A DNA stretch of 64,000 bases from Actinomadura rifamycini DSM 43936. Lineage in GTDB: Bacteria; Actinomycetota; Actinomycetes; Streptosporangiales; Streptosporangiaceae. A program made the translations under genes and the position numbers. Location: assembly GCF_000425065.1 (NCBI RefSeq), contig NZ_AULB01000019.1:1-64000 (forward strand), written 5' to 3'. Under the pieces are notes generated by a model, which made no database searches, was not told where the DNA came from, and was given only the letters and a program-made list of their open reading frames with translations. Within the stretch, counting starts at the first letter, position 1, and each line of letters begins with the position of its first letter. Positions 33,202-41,981 of the stretch are shown piece by piece.

Positions 33202-34374
33202 GTGATCCGGGTGCTGCACGTCATCACGGGGCTGGAGCACGGCGGCGCGGAGCGGCAGCTCGCGCTGCTGCTGCCGCACCTGCCGCCGGACGTGGCGTGC
33301 GAGGTCGTGTCGCTGACGCGGACCGGGACGGTCGGCGCGGAGATCGCGGCCGCCGGCGTGCCCGTGCACGAACTCGGGATGGGCGGCAACCGGGACCTCG
33401 CGGCGCTCCCGCGGCTCGTCCGGCTGATCCGCCGCGGCCGCTACGACGTCGTCCACACGCACCTCTACCGGGCGTGCGTGTACGGGCGCCTCGCCGCGCG
33501 CCTCGCAGGGTCCGGACCCCGGCGGACGCCGCCCCGCATCATCGCGACCGAGCACTCATTGGGCGACGGGCACCTGGAAGGACGCCGGACCACGCGCGGC
33601 GTCCGTGCCCTTTACCTCGCCACCGAACGCCTCGGATCCCTCACCATCGCGGTCTCCCCGACCGTCGCGCGCCGCCTGTACGCGTGGGGCGTCGCACCCG
33701 AACGGGTCGTCGTCGTCCCGAACGCCGTGGACGCCGCCGCGTTCGCGTTCGACCCCGCCCGCCGGACCGCGGCCCGCGCCGCGCTCGGCCTCGCACCCGG
33801 CGAACCGGTCGTCGGCGCCGTCGGACGCCTCGTGCCCACCAAGCGGTTCGACCTGCTCGTCGACGCCCTCGCGCGCCCCGCGCTCGCGGGCGTGCGGCTG
33901 CTCATCGTCGGCGACGGCCCGCAGCGGCACGCGCTCGACCGCATCGCCGCCGCCCGCGGCGTCGCGGACCGGGTGGTCCTCGCGGGCGGGACGGCCGACG
34001 TCGCGGGCGCCCTCGCGGCCATGGACGTCCTCGCCGCCCCGTCCGTCCAGGAGACCTTCGGCCTCGGCGTCCTGGAGGGCCTCGCCGCCGGGCTCCCCGT
34101 CCTCTACACGGCCTGCCCGGCGCTGGACGACCTGCCGTCCGGCGAGGCCCCGGGCGCGCGGCGGCTGCCCCCCGCCGCGGACGCGGACCGCTGGAGCGCG
34201 GAGCTGGCCCGCCTCCTGCCGTCCGGCGCGCGGGCGCGCGCGGCGGTGCCCCCCGCCGTCGCCCGCCGCCACGCCGTCGCGGACCAGGCGGCCCGGCTCG
34301 CCCGGCTGTACGCGGGCGGACCGGCCGGCGGCGCCGACCGGGCGCCGACCACCCGGGAAGTCATATCGACCTGA
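33202..34374 (+). CDS. Glycosyltransferase, GT4 family
   Basis: A 390-residue GT-B enzyme. The N-terminus is VLHVITGLEHGGAERQLALLLPHL (acceptor side, with the GGAER loop). The C-terminal donor domain has VVGAVGRLVPTKRFDLLVDAL, LLIVGDGPQRHALD and the EX7E-like PSVQETFGLGVLEGLAAGLPV. It adds one sugar from a nucleotide-sugar donor to the growing lipid-linked repeat unit at the cytoplasmic face. GTG start with GGGGGTG upstream. It sits between the deacetylase and the Wzz-like gene. Linkage and sugar are unknown. Confidence 0.88.
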   Translation: MIRVLHVITGLEHGGAERQLALLLPHLPPDVACEVVSLTRTGTVGAEIAAAGVPVHELGMGGNRDLAALPRLVRLIRRGRYDVVHTHLYRACVYGRLAARLAGSGPRRTPPRIIATEHSLGDGHLEGRRTTRGVRALYLATERLGSLTIAVSPTVARRLYAWGVAPERVVVVPNAVDAAAFAFDPARRTAARAALGLAPGEPVVGAVGRLVPTKRFDLLVDALARPALAGVRLLIVGDGPQRHALDRIAAARGVADRVVLAGGTADVAGALAAMDVLAAPSVQETFGLGVLEGLAAGLPVLYTACPALDDLPSGEAPGARRLPPAADADRWSAELARLLPSGARARAAVPPAVARRHAVADQAARLARLYAGGPAGGADRAPTTREVIST

Positions 34375-34387
34375 AAAGGGGCATGTC

Positions 34388-35101
34388 ATGTCGAAAGGTG
34401 ATGGAGTCGAGCAGCCGGCCCGCCGCACCGGCACGCCGGCCGCGCTCGTCCGGGGCGTCCGGCGCCGCGCCGCCGCGCTGCTGCGCCGGTACGCGGTGCC
34501 CATCGCGTTCGGGCTCGTCGGCCTGCTCGGCGGCGCCGCCTACACGCTGTTCACCCCGCCGACCTACACCGCGACCGCGTTCGTCCTGGTCGTCGAGGAC
34601 GGCGACCGGCAGACCGGCGGCGGCGCGGTCGGCTTCGCGCAGGCGTACGGGCGGCTCGCCCCGCTGCCCGAGACCCTCGCCTGGTCGCGGCGGCCGCTGC
34701 CGAAGGCGCCGCCGGGCGAGGTGCACGAGCACATCCAGGCGTCCACCTCGCCCGACACGCCGCTCGTCAAGCTCACCGGCCGCGCCGCCACCGCGCGGGA
34801 CGCCGCCGCGTTCGCGAACTCCGCCGCCGACGCGCTCGTCCGGTACGGCCGGGCGCACAGCGCCGACACCGGCGTGCGCGTCGCGCTGATGGGCGTCGCG
34901 CAGCCGCCGGACGCGCCGACGTCGCCGAACCCGCCGCTGAACATCGCCGTCGGGACCGCGTCCGGGACGCTGCTCGCCGGGCTCGCCGCCGCCGCCCTGA
35001 GCGGCTCGAACCGCCGCCGCGGCCGGTCCGGCGCCGCCCCCGCCCGCCGCCGCGTCCCCGAGGTCCCCGCGCCCGCCGCCGAACCGGTGGAGGTCCGCTG
35101 A
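34388..35101 (+). CDS. Wzz/chain-length-determinant-like membrane protein
   Basis: A 237-residue protein with an N-terminal TM (YAVPIAFGLVGLLGGAAYTLFTPPTYTATAFVLVVED) and a second one near 195-215 (LNIAVGTASGTLLAGLAAAAL). The loop between them faces outside. This is the polysaccharide co-polymerase layout with the PPTYTATA region after TM1, but the loop is short and there is no cytoplasmic tyrosine-kinase (BY-kinase) domain. It likely sets chain length together with the Wzy-like protein. The stop and the next ATG overlap by one base (TGATG). Confidence 0.75.
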   Translation: MSKGDGVEQPARRTGTPAALVRGVRRRAAALLRRYAVPIAFGLVGLLGGAAYTLFTPPTYTATAFVLVVEDGDRQTGGGAVGFAQAYGRLAPLPETLAWSRRPLPKAPPGEVHEHIQASTSPDTPLVKLTGRAATARDAAAFANSAADALVRYGRAHSADTGVRVALMGVAQPPDAPTSPNPPLNIAVGTASGTLLAGLAAAALSGSNRRRGRSGAAPARRRVPEVPAPAAEPVEVR

Positions 35102-36237
35102 TGCGGGCGCCCGGCCCGGTCCGGCGGCTCGGCGCGGCCGTCCCCGCGCCGCGCGGCCCCGAGGCGCCCGGCTGGACCGCCGAGGTCCGCCGCGACGACG
35201 CCGCGCTGCCCGCCCTCGCCGCCGACCTCCGCGACCTGTACCGGCGCTGCCCCGCCGCGACCCCGTTCCAGGCGTACGAGTGGATCCGGCCCTGGTGGGA
35301 CGAGTACGGGACGCCCGGACGGCTGCGCCTCGCGACCGTCCGGCGCGGCGGCCGCCTCGTCGCCGCGGCCCCGCTCGCGCTCGTCCGGCGCGCCGGGCTG
35401 CCGGTGCTCGTCCCGCTCGCCGCGCCGCAGAGCGACGTCACCGACCTCCTGCTCGACCCCGCGCACGCCGACGCCGCCGCCCCGCGCCTCGCCCGCGCCC
35501 TGCTCGCCGACCCCGGCTGGGCCGCGCTCGACCTGCCCGAGGTCCGCCCCGGCGCCGCCGCGCACCGGCTCGCCCGGCACTGGCCCGGCCGCACCTGGCG
35601 GACGCCGTCCTCGGTGTGCCTCGACCTTCCCGACGCCGACGTGTCCGGCGTCCTCGCCCGCCTGCCCGGCCGCGCCGCCGGCAAGACCCGCGCCCGGCTC
35701 CGCAGGATCGACCGCCGCGGCATCACCGTGCGCCCGGCCCCGCCCGACGAGGTGCCGACGGCCGTCCGCGAGCTGCTCGACCTGCACGTCCGGCAGTGGC
35801 GGGGCCGCCCGCTCAACCCCGAGCACACCCGCGACCGGTTCCGCCGCCACCTCGCCGCCGCCGCGCAGGGCCTCGCCCGCGACGGCGGCGCCGCCGTCCT
35901 GCGCTACCACTGGGACGGCCGCCTCGTCGCCGCCGACCTCGTCCTGCTCGGCCACGGCTTCGCGGGCGCCTACCTCTACGGCGCCGCCCCCGACCTCCGC
36001 GACCACGTCGACGTCGGCCTCATGCTGCTCCGCGAGGACCTCGCCGTCGCGGACGGCCGCGGCCTCAGCCTCCTGCGCGGCCGCGAACCCTACAAGCTCA
36101 AATGGCGCCCCGACCCGGTGCGGCACGAGCGCCTCGTCTTCGCCCGGACCCGCACGGCCCCCGCCTACGCGGCCCTGACCCGAGCCCGCGCCGCCCTGGC
36201 CGCCCGCCGCCACCCCGCCCCACCCCACCATGCCTGA
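35101..36237 (+). CDS. GNAT/FemAB-like acyltransferase (CelD/BioF2-type)
   Basis: A 378-residue protein with the fold pattern of Acetyltransf_6 (CelD/BioF2/FemAB-like): FQAYEWIRPWWDEYG near the N-terminus, a Lys/Arg-rich central helix (AAGKTRARLRRIDRRGITVR), VLRYHWDGRLVAADLVLLGHGFAGAYLYGAAPDLRD and YKLKWRPDPVRHERLVF near the C-terminus. Such enzymes move acyl or aminoacyl groups and are frequent in EPS clusters. Here it probably decorates the polysaccharide or its precursor. Its stop overlaps the next gene by 8 bp. Confidence 0.8.
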   Translation: MRAPGPVRRLGAAVPAPRGPEAPGWTAEVRRDDAALPALAADLRDLYRRCPAATPFQAYEWIRPWWDEYGTPGRLRLATVRRGGRLVAAAPLALVRRAGLPVLVPLAAPQSDVTDLLLDPAHADAAAPRLARALLADPGWAALDLPEVRPGAAAHRLARHWPGRTWRTPSSVCLDLPDADVSGVLARLPGRAAGKTRARLRRIDRRGITVRPAPPDEVPTAVRELLDLHVRQWRGRPLNPEHTRDRFRRHLAAAAQGLARDGGAAVLRYHWDGRLVAADLVLLGHGFAGAYLYGAAPDLRDHVDVGLMLLREDLAVADGRGLSLLRGREPYKLKWRPDPVRHERLVFARTRTAPAYAALTRARAALAARRHPAPPHHA

Positions 36238-37561
36238 CCACGTCCCCCCCACCACCCGCACCCCCCACCCCTCACCAACCGCCCCGGCCGCCGAACACGA
36301 CGGCTTGCCGTGGGGCGGGGGGTCCTTCGGGGGCGGGTCGGGGGTTCGGGTGCTGCATGTCAGCCAGCCGACGTCGGGCGGGGTGGCGGTGTACGTGGGG
36401 GCGGCGGCCGCGGACCAGCGGCGGCGCGGGTGGGAGGTGGCGGTCGCGTGCCCACCGGACGGCGACCTGCCGGGGCGCTGCGCGGCGGCCGGGGTGCCGT
36501 GGTTCAACTGGGACGCGGGGCGCGCGCCCGGGGCGGCGGCGGTGCGGGAAGCGATGGCGCTGCGGCGGCTCGTGGCCGGGTTCCGGCCCGACGTCGTGCA
36601 CCTGCACTCGTCCAAGGCGGGCCTCGCCGGACGGCTGCTGCCCGGGCCGCGCCGGACGCCGGTGATCTTCCAGCCGCACGGGTGGTCGTGGCTCGCGGCG
36701 ACCGGACGGCAGCGCGCGCTCAGCCTCGCGTGGGAGCGGCTCGCGGCGCGCCGCGCGGACGCGCTGGTGTGCGTCGGCGCGGGCGAGCTGGGGGAGGGCG
36801 TGCAGGCGGGGGTGCGCGGCGCGTACCGGCTCGTCCGCAACGGCGTCGACCGGACCCGGTTCGCGTTCGCGTCGGACGCCGGGCGGGCGGCGGCGCGGGC
36901 GCGGCTCGGGATCCCCGCGGCGGTCCCGCTCGCGGTGTGCGTCGGGCGACTCACCCGGCAGAAGGGGCAGGACGTGCTGGTCGCGGCGTGGCCGGACGTC
37001 CTGGCGCGGTGCCCGGACGCGCGGCTCGCGATCGTCGGGGACGGCGAGGACCTCGACGGGCTGCGCGCGACGGCCGCCGGGAACGTCCGGTTCGTCCCGG
37101 CGGTGGCGGATCCCCGGGACTGGTTCGCCGCCGCCGACGTCGTGGCGCTGCCGTCCCGCTGGGAGGGGCTGCCGCTGACCGCGCTGGAGGCGATGGCCAC
37201 CGGGCGGCCCATCATCGGCACGAGCGTCCCGGGCCTCACCGAGATCGTCCGGCCCGGGACGGGGGCGCTGGTGCCGCCGGACGAGCCCGCGCCGCTCGCC
37301 GCGGAGCTCGCGACGCGGCTGCTCGTCCCCGGCATCGCCGAGAAGGAGGGCCGGGAGGCGGCGGAGGTCGCGGCCGACTACGACCTGGCCGGCACGCTCG
37401 ACGCGCTCGCCGCCGTCACGCGCGCCGTCGCCGGGGCCGTCCCGGAACCGGACGGACGGGGCGCCGCGGGCGGCGTCGGCGCGGGCGAGCCGGGGGCGGA
37501 CGGGGACGGGGCGGGGTTCGGCTTCGCGGGCGCGGGGACGCCGCCGAACAGCTCCCGGTAG
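36230..37561 (+). CDS. Glycosyltransferase, GT4 family
   Basis: A 443-residue GT-B glycosyltransferase. The acceptor side is VLHVSQPTSGGVAVYVGAAAA with VHLHSSKAGLAGRL. The donor domain is VCVGRLTRQKGQDVLVAAW, LAIVGDGEDLDGL, then PSRWEGLPLTALEAMATGRPII with the GT4 EX7E motif. The first ~38 residues are Pro/Gly-rich and not conserved-looking. A GTG at 36350 just before the VLHVSQ strand is an alternative start. The C-terminal ~50 residues are Gly/Ala-rich and overlap the convergent GH26 gene by 184 bp. Adds a sugar to the repeat unit. Specificity unknown. Confidence 0.83.
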   Translation: MPDHVPPTTRTPHPSPTAPAAEHDGLPWGGGSFGGGSGVRVLHVSQPTSGGVAVYVGAAAADQRRRGWEVAVACPPDGDLPGRCAAAGVPWFNWDAGRAPGAAAVREAMALRRLVAGFRPDVVHLHSSKAGLAGRLLPGPRRTPVIFQPHGWSWLAATGRQRALSLAWERLAARRADALVCVGAGELGEGVQAGVRGAYRLVRNGVDRTRFAFASDAGRAAARARLGIPAAVPLAVCVGRLTRQKGQDVLVAAWPDVLARCPDARLAIVGDGEDLDGLRATAAGNVRFVPAVADPRDWFAAADVVALPSRWEGLPLTALEAMATGRPIIGTSVPGLTEIVRPGTGALVPPDEPAPLAAELATRLLVPGIAEKEGREAAEVAADYDLAGTLDALAAVTRAVAGAVPEPDGRGAAGGVGAGEPGADGDGAGFGFAGAGTPPNSSR

Positions 37562-38583
37562 GCGCGGGCCGAGCGCGGGTTGTCCGGGCACCTCCACACG
37601 CCGTGCGGGCAGTAGTCGGTGATCGTCTGGTAGGCGACGTCGTGCGCCATGATCCAGCTGTGCATTCCCCGGATGTATTCGGGATTGTCGGAATTGCGGA
37701 ACAGGCCCCATTCGGCGAACGAGAGGGGCTTTCCACGGGCCCGCGCGAACTCGGCCTGGTCGCGCAGCCCGTACGGTTCGTTCACGTAATGGTCGAATGT
37801 CGTCCCGTGCGGCTGGTCGTAGCTGTCGGAGCCGATGATGTCGACGACGTCGTCGCCCGGATAGCACTTCGGCCACGGAATCGCGTCGCGCCCTCGGCTC
37901 GGCGTGAAATCGAACCGGAAGTTCGTGTCCGGAACGGCCCGCATCGTCTTCACGATGCTCCGCCAGTACGCCTTCCACGCGTCCGGGTCCGGGGCGCACC
38001 GGCCGGTGTAGCTGGTGCCGTTCATCTCCCAGCCGAGGACGATCACGGCGTCCCCGGCGCCGGCGGCGGCGAGCCGCTTCGCGAGCGTCCGGTAGTGCCG
38101 GTCGAACCGGCCCTTCGCCCCGTGGCGGAGGAGCATCGACATGACCGGGGACGGCATCCACTCCTCGTTCGCCGCCATCATCGGCACGTTCAGCACCAGC
38201 ATGCGGCGGGGATCGGCGTTCGCCCAGCGGGCCCACGGCCCGATGATCCCCGCCGGGCCCTCGACGGCCACCCAGCCGTCGCCCGGCAGGTAGGTGCGGC
38301 CGACGGTCACGGCCGAGCCGAGCCAGTCGGCGAAGTGCGGGACGCGCGCGACGCCCTCCTCGCCCGAGCCGAGGAACGCCCCCAGCGGAACGTATTTCTC
38401 CTTTGTCTCGGACGACTGCGCCCGCGGAAATGTCGGAAGCGCCGGGAAAACCGCGGTCGACGCGTTCAGCGCGATGAGCGTCACCGTGGTGGTTAGCGCG
38501 ACGGAGAGCGGGCAGAACGGTATAGGTCGTTTACGTGATCGCCGCGACGGCCGTCCGGATGAATGGATATCCGTTGCTCGCAT
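37378..38583 (-). CDS. GH26-like secreted endoglycosidase
   Basis: A 401-residue glycoside hydrolase with an N-terminal signal or anchor helix (LSVALTTTVTLIALNASTAVF). The catalytic domain shows IVLGWEMNGTSYTG (acid/base Glu in WEMNG) and PLSFAEWGLFRNS (nucleophile Glu), the pattern of GH26 mannanase/xylanase-like enzymes. A 50-residue Pro/Ala/Ser tail closes the protein. It would trim or release the exopolysaccharide outside the cell. The ATG at 38583 is 5 nt after AAGGA, and a longer frame to 38643 has no such site. It is divergent from the ATP-grasp gene and overlaps the GT4 gene tail to tail by 184 bp. Confidence 0.82.
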   Translation of the reverse strand: MRATDIHSSGRPSRRSRKRPIPFCPLSVALTTTVTLIALNASTAVFPALPTFPRAQSSETKEKYVPLGAFLGSGEEGVARVPHFADWLGSAVTVGRTYLPGDGWVAVEGPAGIIGPWARWANADPRRMLVLNVPMMAANEEWMPSPVMSMLLRHGAKGRFDRHYRTLAKRLAAAGAGDAVIVLGWEMNGTSYTGRCAPDPDAWKAYWRSIVKTMRAVPDTNFRFDFTPSRGRDAIPWPKCYPGDDVVDIIGSDSYDQPHGTTFDHYVNEPYGLRDQAEFARARGKPLSFAEWGLFRNSDNPEYIRGMHSWIMAHDVAYQTITDYCPHGVWRCPDNPRSARAYRELFGGVPAPAKPNPAPSPSAPGSPAPTPPAAPRPSGSGTAPATARVTAASASSVPARS

Positions 38584-38700
38584 GCGTATCCTTATGCCCG
38601 GTCGAATACAACCCGAACAAAACGGCAAAGTGTTCGATGGCAAATTTTACTCAGCGACAAGGAAGGCCGCCGTGCGCCGCGACCCGCAGGAACGGGCCCG

Positions 38701-39963
38701 TTGAACGGGACGCCCGCCGAACCCGGTGCGCCCGACCCGAGCGGGGCCCGGCCCGACCTCGACCCCGCCCTCCCGGTCCTGCTGCTGCGCACCGACCACA
38801 ACCACTTCCACCACGGCACCCTCGGCGCGATCCGCTCCCTCGGACGCGCCGGGGTGCGGGTCCACGCGATCCTGGAGAGCCGCCGCAACCCGGTGGCCCG
38901 CTCCCGCTACCTGCACCGCGGCCACCCATGGGCGCCGCCCGCGCAGCGCCCGTCCGCGCTCCTCGGCCACCTGCGCATGATCGGCGAACGGATCCCCGGC
39001 GGCCCCGCGCTGCTCCTCCCGGTCGACGACGCCGGCGCGATCTTCGCCGCCGAGTACGCCGACGCGCTCGCCCCCCGCTTCGTCGTCCCGCCGCAGGACC
39101 CGGACGTCCCGCGCCGCGTCGCCGACAAGGCCCGCCTCCTCGCCGCCTGCGAAGAGCACGGCATCCCCGCCCCGGAGTCCCGCGTCCCCGCCGCGCGCGG
39201 CGAGGTCGACGACGCCGTCAAGGCGCTCGGCCTGCCGATCATCGCGAAGTGGGCGCGGCCCTGGCTGCTCCCGCGCGGGCTGCGCAGCACCACGCTCGCC
39301 CCCACCGCCGACGACGTCCACCGGCTGTTCGCCACGGGCGCCGACCACGACGCGGGCCCGCTCGTCCTGCAGCGCCGCATCCCGCCCGACGGCGGCGACT
39401 GGTTCTTCCAGGGCTACTTCGACGCCGCCCGCACCTGCCGGTACGGCGGCGTCGGCCGCAAGCACCTCGCGCACCCGCCGCAGGCCGGGCACACCGTCGC
39501 CGGCGAGTGGGTCGACAACCCCGAGGTCCGCGACCTCGCCGTCCGCGCCGCCGGGCTGCTCGGCTGCCGCGGCCTCGTCGACCTCGACTTCCGCCGCGAC
39601 CCCGCCACCGGCGACTACCGCCTCCTCGACTTCAACCCCCGCCTCGGCGCCCAGTTCCGGCTGTTCACCGACGCGCGGGGCCTCGACCTCGCCCGCGCCC
39701 TGCACCTCGACCAGTCCGGCCGCGCCGTCCCGGCCGCCCGGCCGGTCATCGGGCGCACCCTGCTGGTGGAGAACCACTACCTCCGGCAGGCGATCGGCCG
39801 GCGGCCGCGCACGGGGGCCCTCCGCCCGCTGCGCTCCGCCGACGAACTCGCCTGGTACGCGGGCGACGACCTGCGGCCCTTCCTCGCGATGGGCCGGCAG
39901 AGCGCGCTGCGCGCGGCCGAACGGTTCCGCGACGCGCACCGGGACCGTCCGTCCCGACCCTGA
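38701..39963 (+). CDS. ATP-grasp carboxylate ligase
   Basis: A 420-residue ATP-grasp enzyme. ADKARLLAACEEHGIPAPES marks the start of the ATP-grasp fold, LPIIAKWARPW the ATP-binding lysine, and LVDLDFRRDPATGDYRLLDFNPRLGAQFRLF the Mg/ATP-binding acidic and Asn cluster. The family joins a carboxylate to an amine or thiol through an acyl phosphate. Within the EPS cluster it may attach an amino acid to the polysaccharide or make a modified donor. I start it at TTG 38701, 8 nt after AGGA. Open frame continues upstream over the promoter of the GH26 gene without a credible start. Followed 28 nt later by the FAD enzyme. Confidence 0.8.
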   Translation: MNGTPAEPGAPDPSGARPDLDPALPVLLLRTDHNHFHHGTLGAIRSLGRAGVRVHAILESRRNPVARSRYLHRGHPWAPPAQRPSALLGHLRMIGERIPGGPALLLPVDDAGAIFAAEYADALAPRFVVPPQDPDVPRRVADKARLLAACEEHGIPAPESRVPAARGEVDDAVKALGLPIIAKWARPWLLPRGLRSTTLAPTADDVHRLFATGADHDAGPLVLQRRIPPDGGDWFFQGYFDAARTCRYGGVGRKHLAHPPQAGHTVAGEWVDNPEVRDLAVRAAGLLGCRGLVDLDFRRDPATGDYRLLDFNPRLGAQFRLFTDARGLDLARALHLDQSGRAVPAARPVIGRTLLVENHYLRQAIGRRPRTGALRPLRSADELAWYAGDDLRPFLAMGRQSALRAAERFRDAHRDRPSRP

Positions 39964-39991
39964 TCCGCATCTACACACGGGGGAATTGCAC

Positions 39992-41197
39992 ATGAGCGAC
40001 TCGGCCATCGACGTCGTGATCGTCGGCGCCGGGCCCTACGGGCTGTCGACCGCCGCGCACCTGCAGAACATCGGCCTGGACGTCCGCGTCATCGGCACGC
40101 CGATGCAGTTCTGGGACGTCGGCATGCCGCCCGGCATGTACCTGAAGTCCGAGCCGTTCGCCTCCAGCCTCGGCGCGCCGCAGCCCGGCATGGCCTTCAC
40201 CGACCGCAACCCCGGGTGGCGCATCGGCCAGCCGATCCCCTTGGAGACGTTCGTCGCCTACGGCCGCTGGTTCGCGTCCGTGTGCGCGCCCGGCACGACC
40301 CCCGGCGAGGTCGTGAACGTCGACCGCGGCGGCCCCGGGTACATCGTCACCCTCGCCGACGGCGAGGAGATCCCCACCCGGACGGTCGTCGTCGCCGTCG
40401 GCGTCGGCCCCTTCGCGCACGTCCCCGAGGAACTCACCGGCATGCCGTCGTGGCTCGTCTCGCACAGCACCGACCACAACGACCTCGGGCTCTTCCGCGG
40501 CAAGGACGTCGCCGTCGTCGGCGCCGGCCAGTCCGCGCTCGAGACCGCCGTCCTGCTCGCCGACATCGGCGCCCGCCCGCACGTCCTCGCCCGCCGCGTC
40601 CGGCTCGACTGGAACCCGCGCCCGAACGAGCGCCGCTCCCTGCCGGAGAAGCTGCGCGGCGGCCCCCGCTCCGGCCTCGGCAGCGGCTACCGCACCTGGC
40701 TGTGGGCCGAACGGCCCGGCCTCGTCCGGCACCTGCCGGAGGCGACGCGGCAGCGGCTCGTCCGCTGCGACGAGCGCATCCGCGTCACCACCGGCGTCCA
40801 CCTGCTGAAGGCGATCGAGCAGGACGACGGCATCGCCGTCACCACCACCGACCGGCACGGCCGCCGCGACGTCGCCGAGGTCGAGCACGTCATCTGCGCC
40901 ACCGGCTTCGCGCCGGACCTCGCGCGCCTCACCCTGCTCTCGTCCGACCTGCGCGCGCGCGTCAAGTCCCGCCTCGGCTCGCCCGTGCTGTCCCGCGACT
41001 TCGAGTCGTCCGTGCCGGGCCTCTACTTCGCGGGCCTCGCCGCCGCCGCGACGTTCGGACCGGTCATGCGGTTCGTGCACGGCTCGGGCTTCGCCGCGCG
41101 CCGCATCTCCGGACACATCATCCGCACCACCCCGCGCGGCCGCACACCGCTCCGCCGCCCCGGCACCGTCCCCGGCCCCGACGCCCTCCGCACCTGA
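39992..41197 (+). CDS. FAD/NAD(P)-binding monooxygenase-like oxidoreductase
   Basis: A 401-residue flavoprotein with two dinucleotide-binding motifs: FAD VVIVGAGPYGLSTAAHL at the N-terminus and NADPH VAVVGAGQSALETAVLL near residue 175. ICATGFAPDL follows near residue 305, the ATG-type motif of class B monooxygenases and lysine/ornithine hydroxylases. Good ribosome-binding site GGGGGA. It closes the plus-strand cluster together with the ATP-grasp ligase, suggesting that a small molecule is oxidised and then ligated. This pair is not part of a minimal EPS pathway, so a modified or amino-acid-decorated polymer is my inference. Confidence 0.82.
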   Translation: MSDSAIDVVIVGAGPYGLSTAAHLQNIGLDVRVIGTPMQFWDVGMPPGMYLKSEPFASSLGAPQPGMAFTDRNPGWRIGQPIPLETFVAYGRWFASVCAPGTTPGEVVNVDRGGPGYIVTLADGEEIPTRTVVVAVGVGPFAHVPEELTGMPSWLVSHSTDHNDLGLFRGKDVAVVGAGQSALETAVLLADIGARPHVLARRVRLDWNPRPNERRSLPEKLRGGPRSGLGSGYRTWLWAERPGLVRHLPEATRQRLVRCDERIRVTTGVHLLKAIEQDDGIAVTTTDRHGRRDVAEVEHVICATGFAPDLARLTLLSSDLRARVKSRLGSPVLSRDFESSVPGLYFAGLAAAATFGPVMRFVHGSGFAARRISGHIIRTTPRGRTPLRRPGTVPGPDALRT

Positions 41198-41762
41198 CGG
41201 CCCCGGGCCACAACGACACCCCACCCACACGACCGCCCGCCCGCACCGGGGCCGGGTGCTCACGCTCGGCGAGGTGCCGCACCTGGCGGCCTGCCGCGCC
41301 TGGCGGCGTCCCGCATCTGATGGTGCCTGTGCCCGACGGGGCCGGCCCGTGCCGGACGGGTTCCGCACCCGACGGTTCCCGGGCGTGGGCGGGCCAGGGG
41401 GGGCGGAGCACCCGAGTGAGGGCGCGGCGGCATTGGGCGTTCGGTGGACGGGGGGGGCGCGGGCGGCCGGGCTGGTTCGGCGCCCGGCTCCTCGGCGGGC
41501 GGGTGCTCGCCGCGTCGGGCGGCCGCTGGCGCGGGCGGCGCGGGTGGGGCGAGCGCCCTTGGCGGTCAACCTGCCAGGCCGGGGTCCGCCAGGCCGGGGT
41601 CCGGCAGGCCGGGGGTCCGGCAGGCCAGGGCCCGCCTGGCCGGGGTGCGCCTGGCCGGGGGCTCGCCAGGCCGGGGGCCGCCTGTCCTAAGGCAGCGCGG
41701 CGGGCTCGGGGCGGTGGGCTCGGGGCGGCAGGGGTAGGCGGGGTGGGCTCGGGGTGGCGGGG
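41198..41762. other. GC-extreme intergenic region with degenerate repeats
   Basis: 565 bases after the EPS cluster, extremely GC-rich with long G runs. All frames here look like shadow translation. It ends in a repeated block (see next entry) and then the small minus-strand gene. I see no promoter or RNA gene. Confidence 0.5.
41574..41685. repeat. Degenerate CAGGCCGGGG tandem repeats
   Basis: About seven imperfect copies of a 15-18 bp unit built on CAGGCCGGGGTCCG and its near-complement GCCTGGCC. They give both direct repeats and potential stem-loops. Unit length varies, there are no unique spacers, and there is no nearby cas gene. It looks like replication-slippage satellite sequence. Whether it acts as a transcription stop for the EPS cluster is open. 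Confidence 0.7.
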
Positions 41763-41981
41763 TTAGGGGTGGCGGGTGGCGCGGCGCCATTGCCAGCGGG
41801 CGTAGAGCGTCCATGCGGACGGGCGGGTGCGGGGGGCCGCGACGAGCTGTGCCTCGGGCACCCGGCGGACGGTGCGGCGGCGCGGGCGGGGAGCCGGGGT
41901 GCTCGGGAGGCTCGGCACGTCCGGGCGGGCCGCCCGTGCGGCGGCGTCCGCGGGCTCGGCGCGGGGTGCGGGGTCGGTCAT
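41763..41981 (-). CDS. Small basic protein of unknown function, 72 aa
   Basis: I start at the ATG 41981, which has a strong ribosome-binding site (GAGGAG, 7 nt), rather than the frame's upstream limit at 42179. The product begins MTDPAPRAEPADAAARAARP and ends in an aromatic/basic segment (AWTLYARWQWRRATRHP) that could lie along a membrane surface. No family recognised. Support is the ribosome-binding site plus the distinctly protein-like Trp/Tyr-rich tail. It could still be spurious. Confidence 0.45.
   Translation of the reverse strand: MTDPAPRAEPADAAARAARPDVPSLPSTPAPRPRRRTVRRVPEAQLVAAPRTRPSAWTLYARWQWRRATRHP

Noticed and set aside
38563..38700. Upstream extension of the ATP-grasp gene to ATG 38563
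   Set aside because: It would overlap the GH26 start region and promoter. The extension is Arg/Ser-rich and lacks a ribosome-binding site. TTG 38701 has AGGA at suitable spacing.
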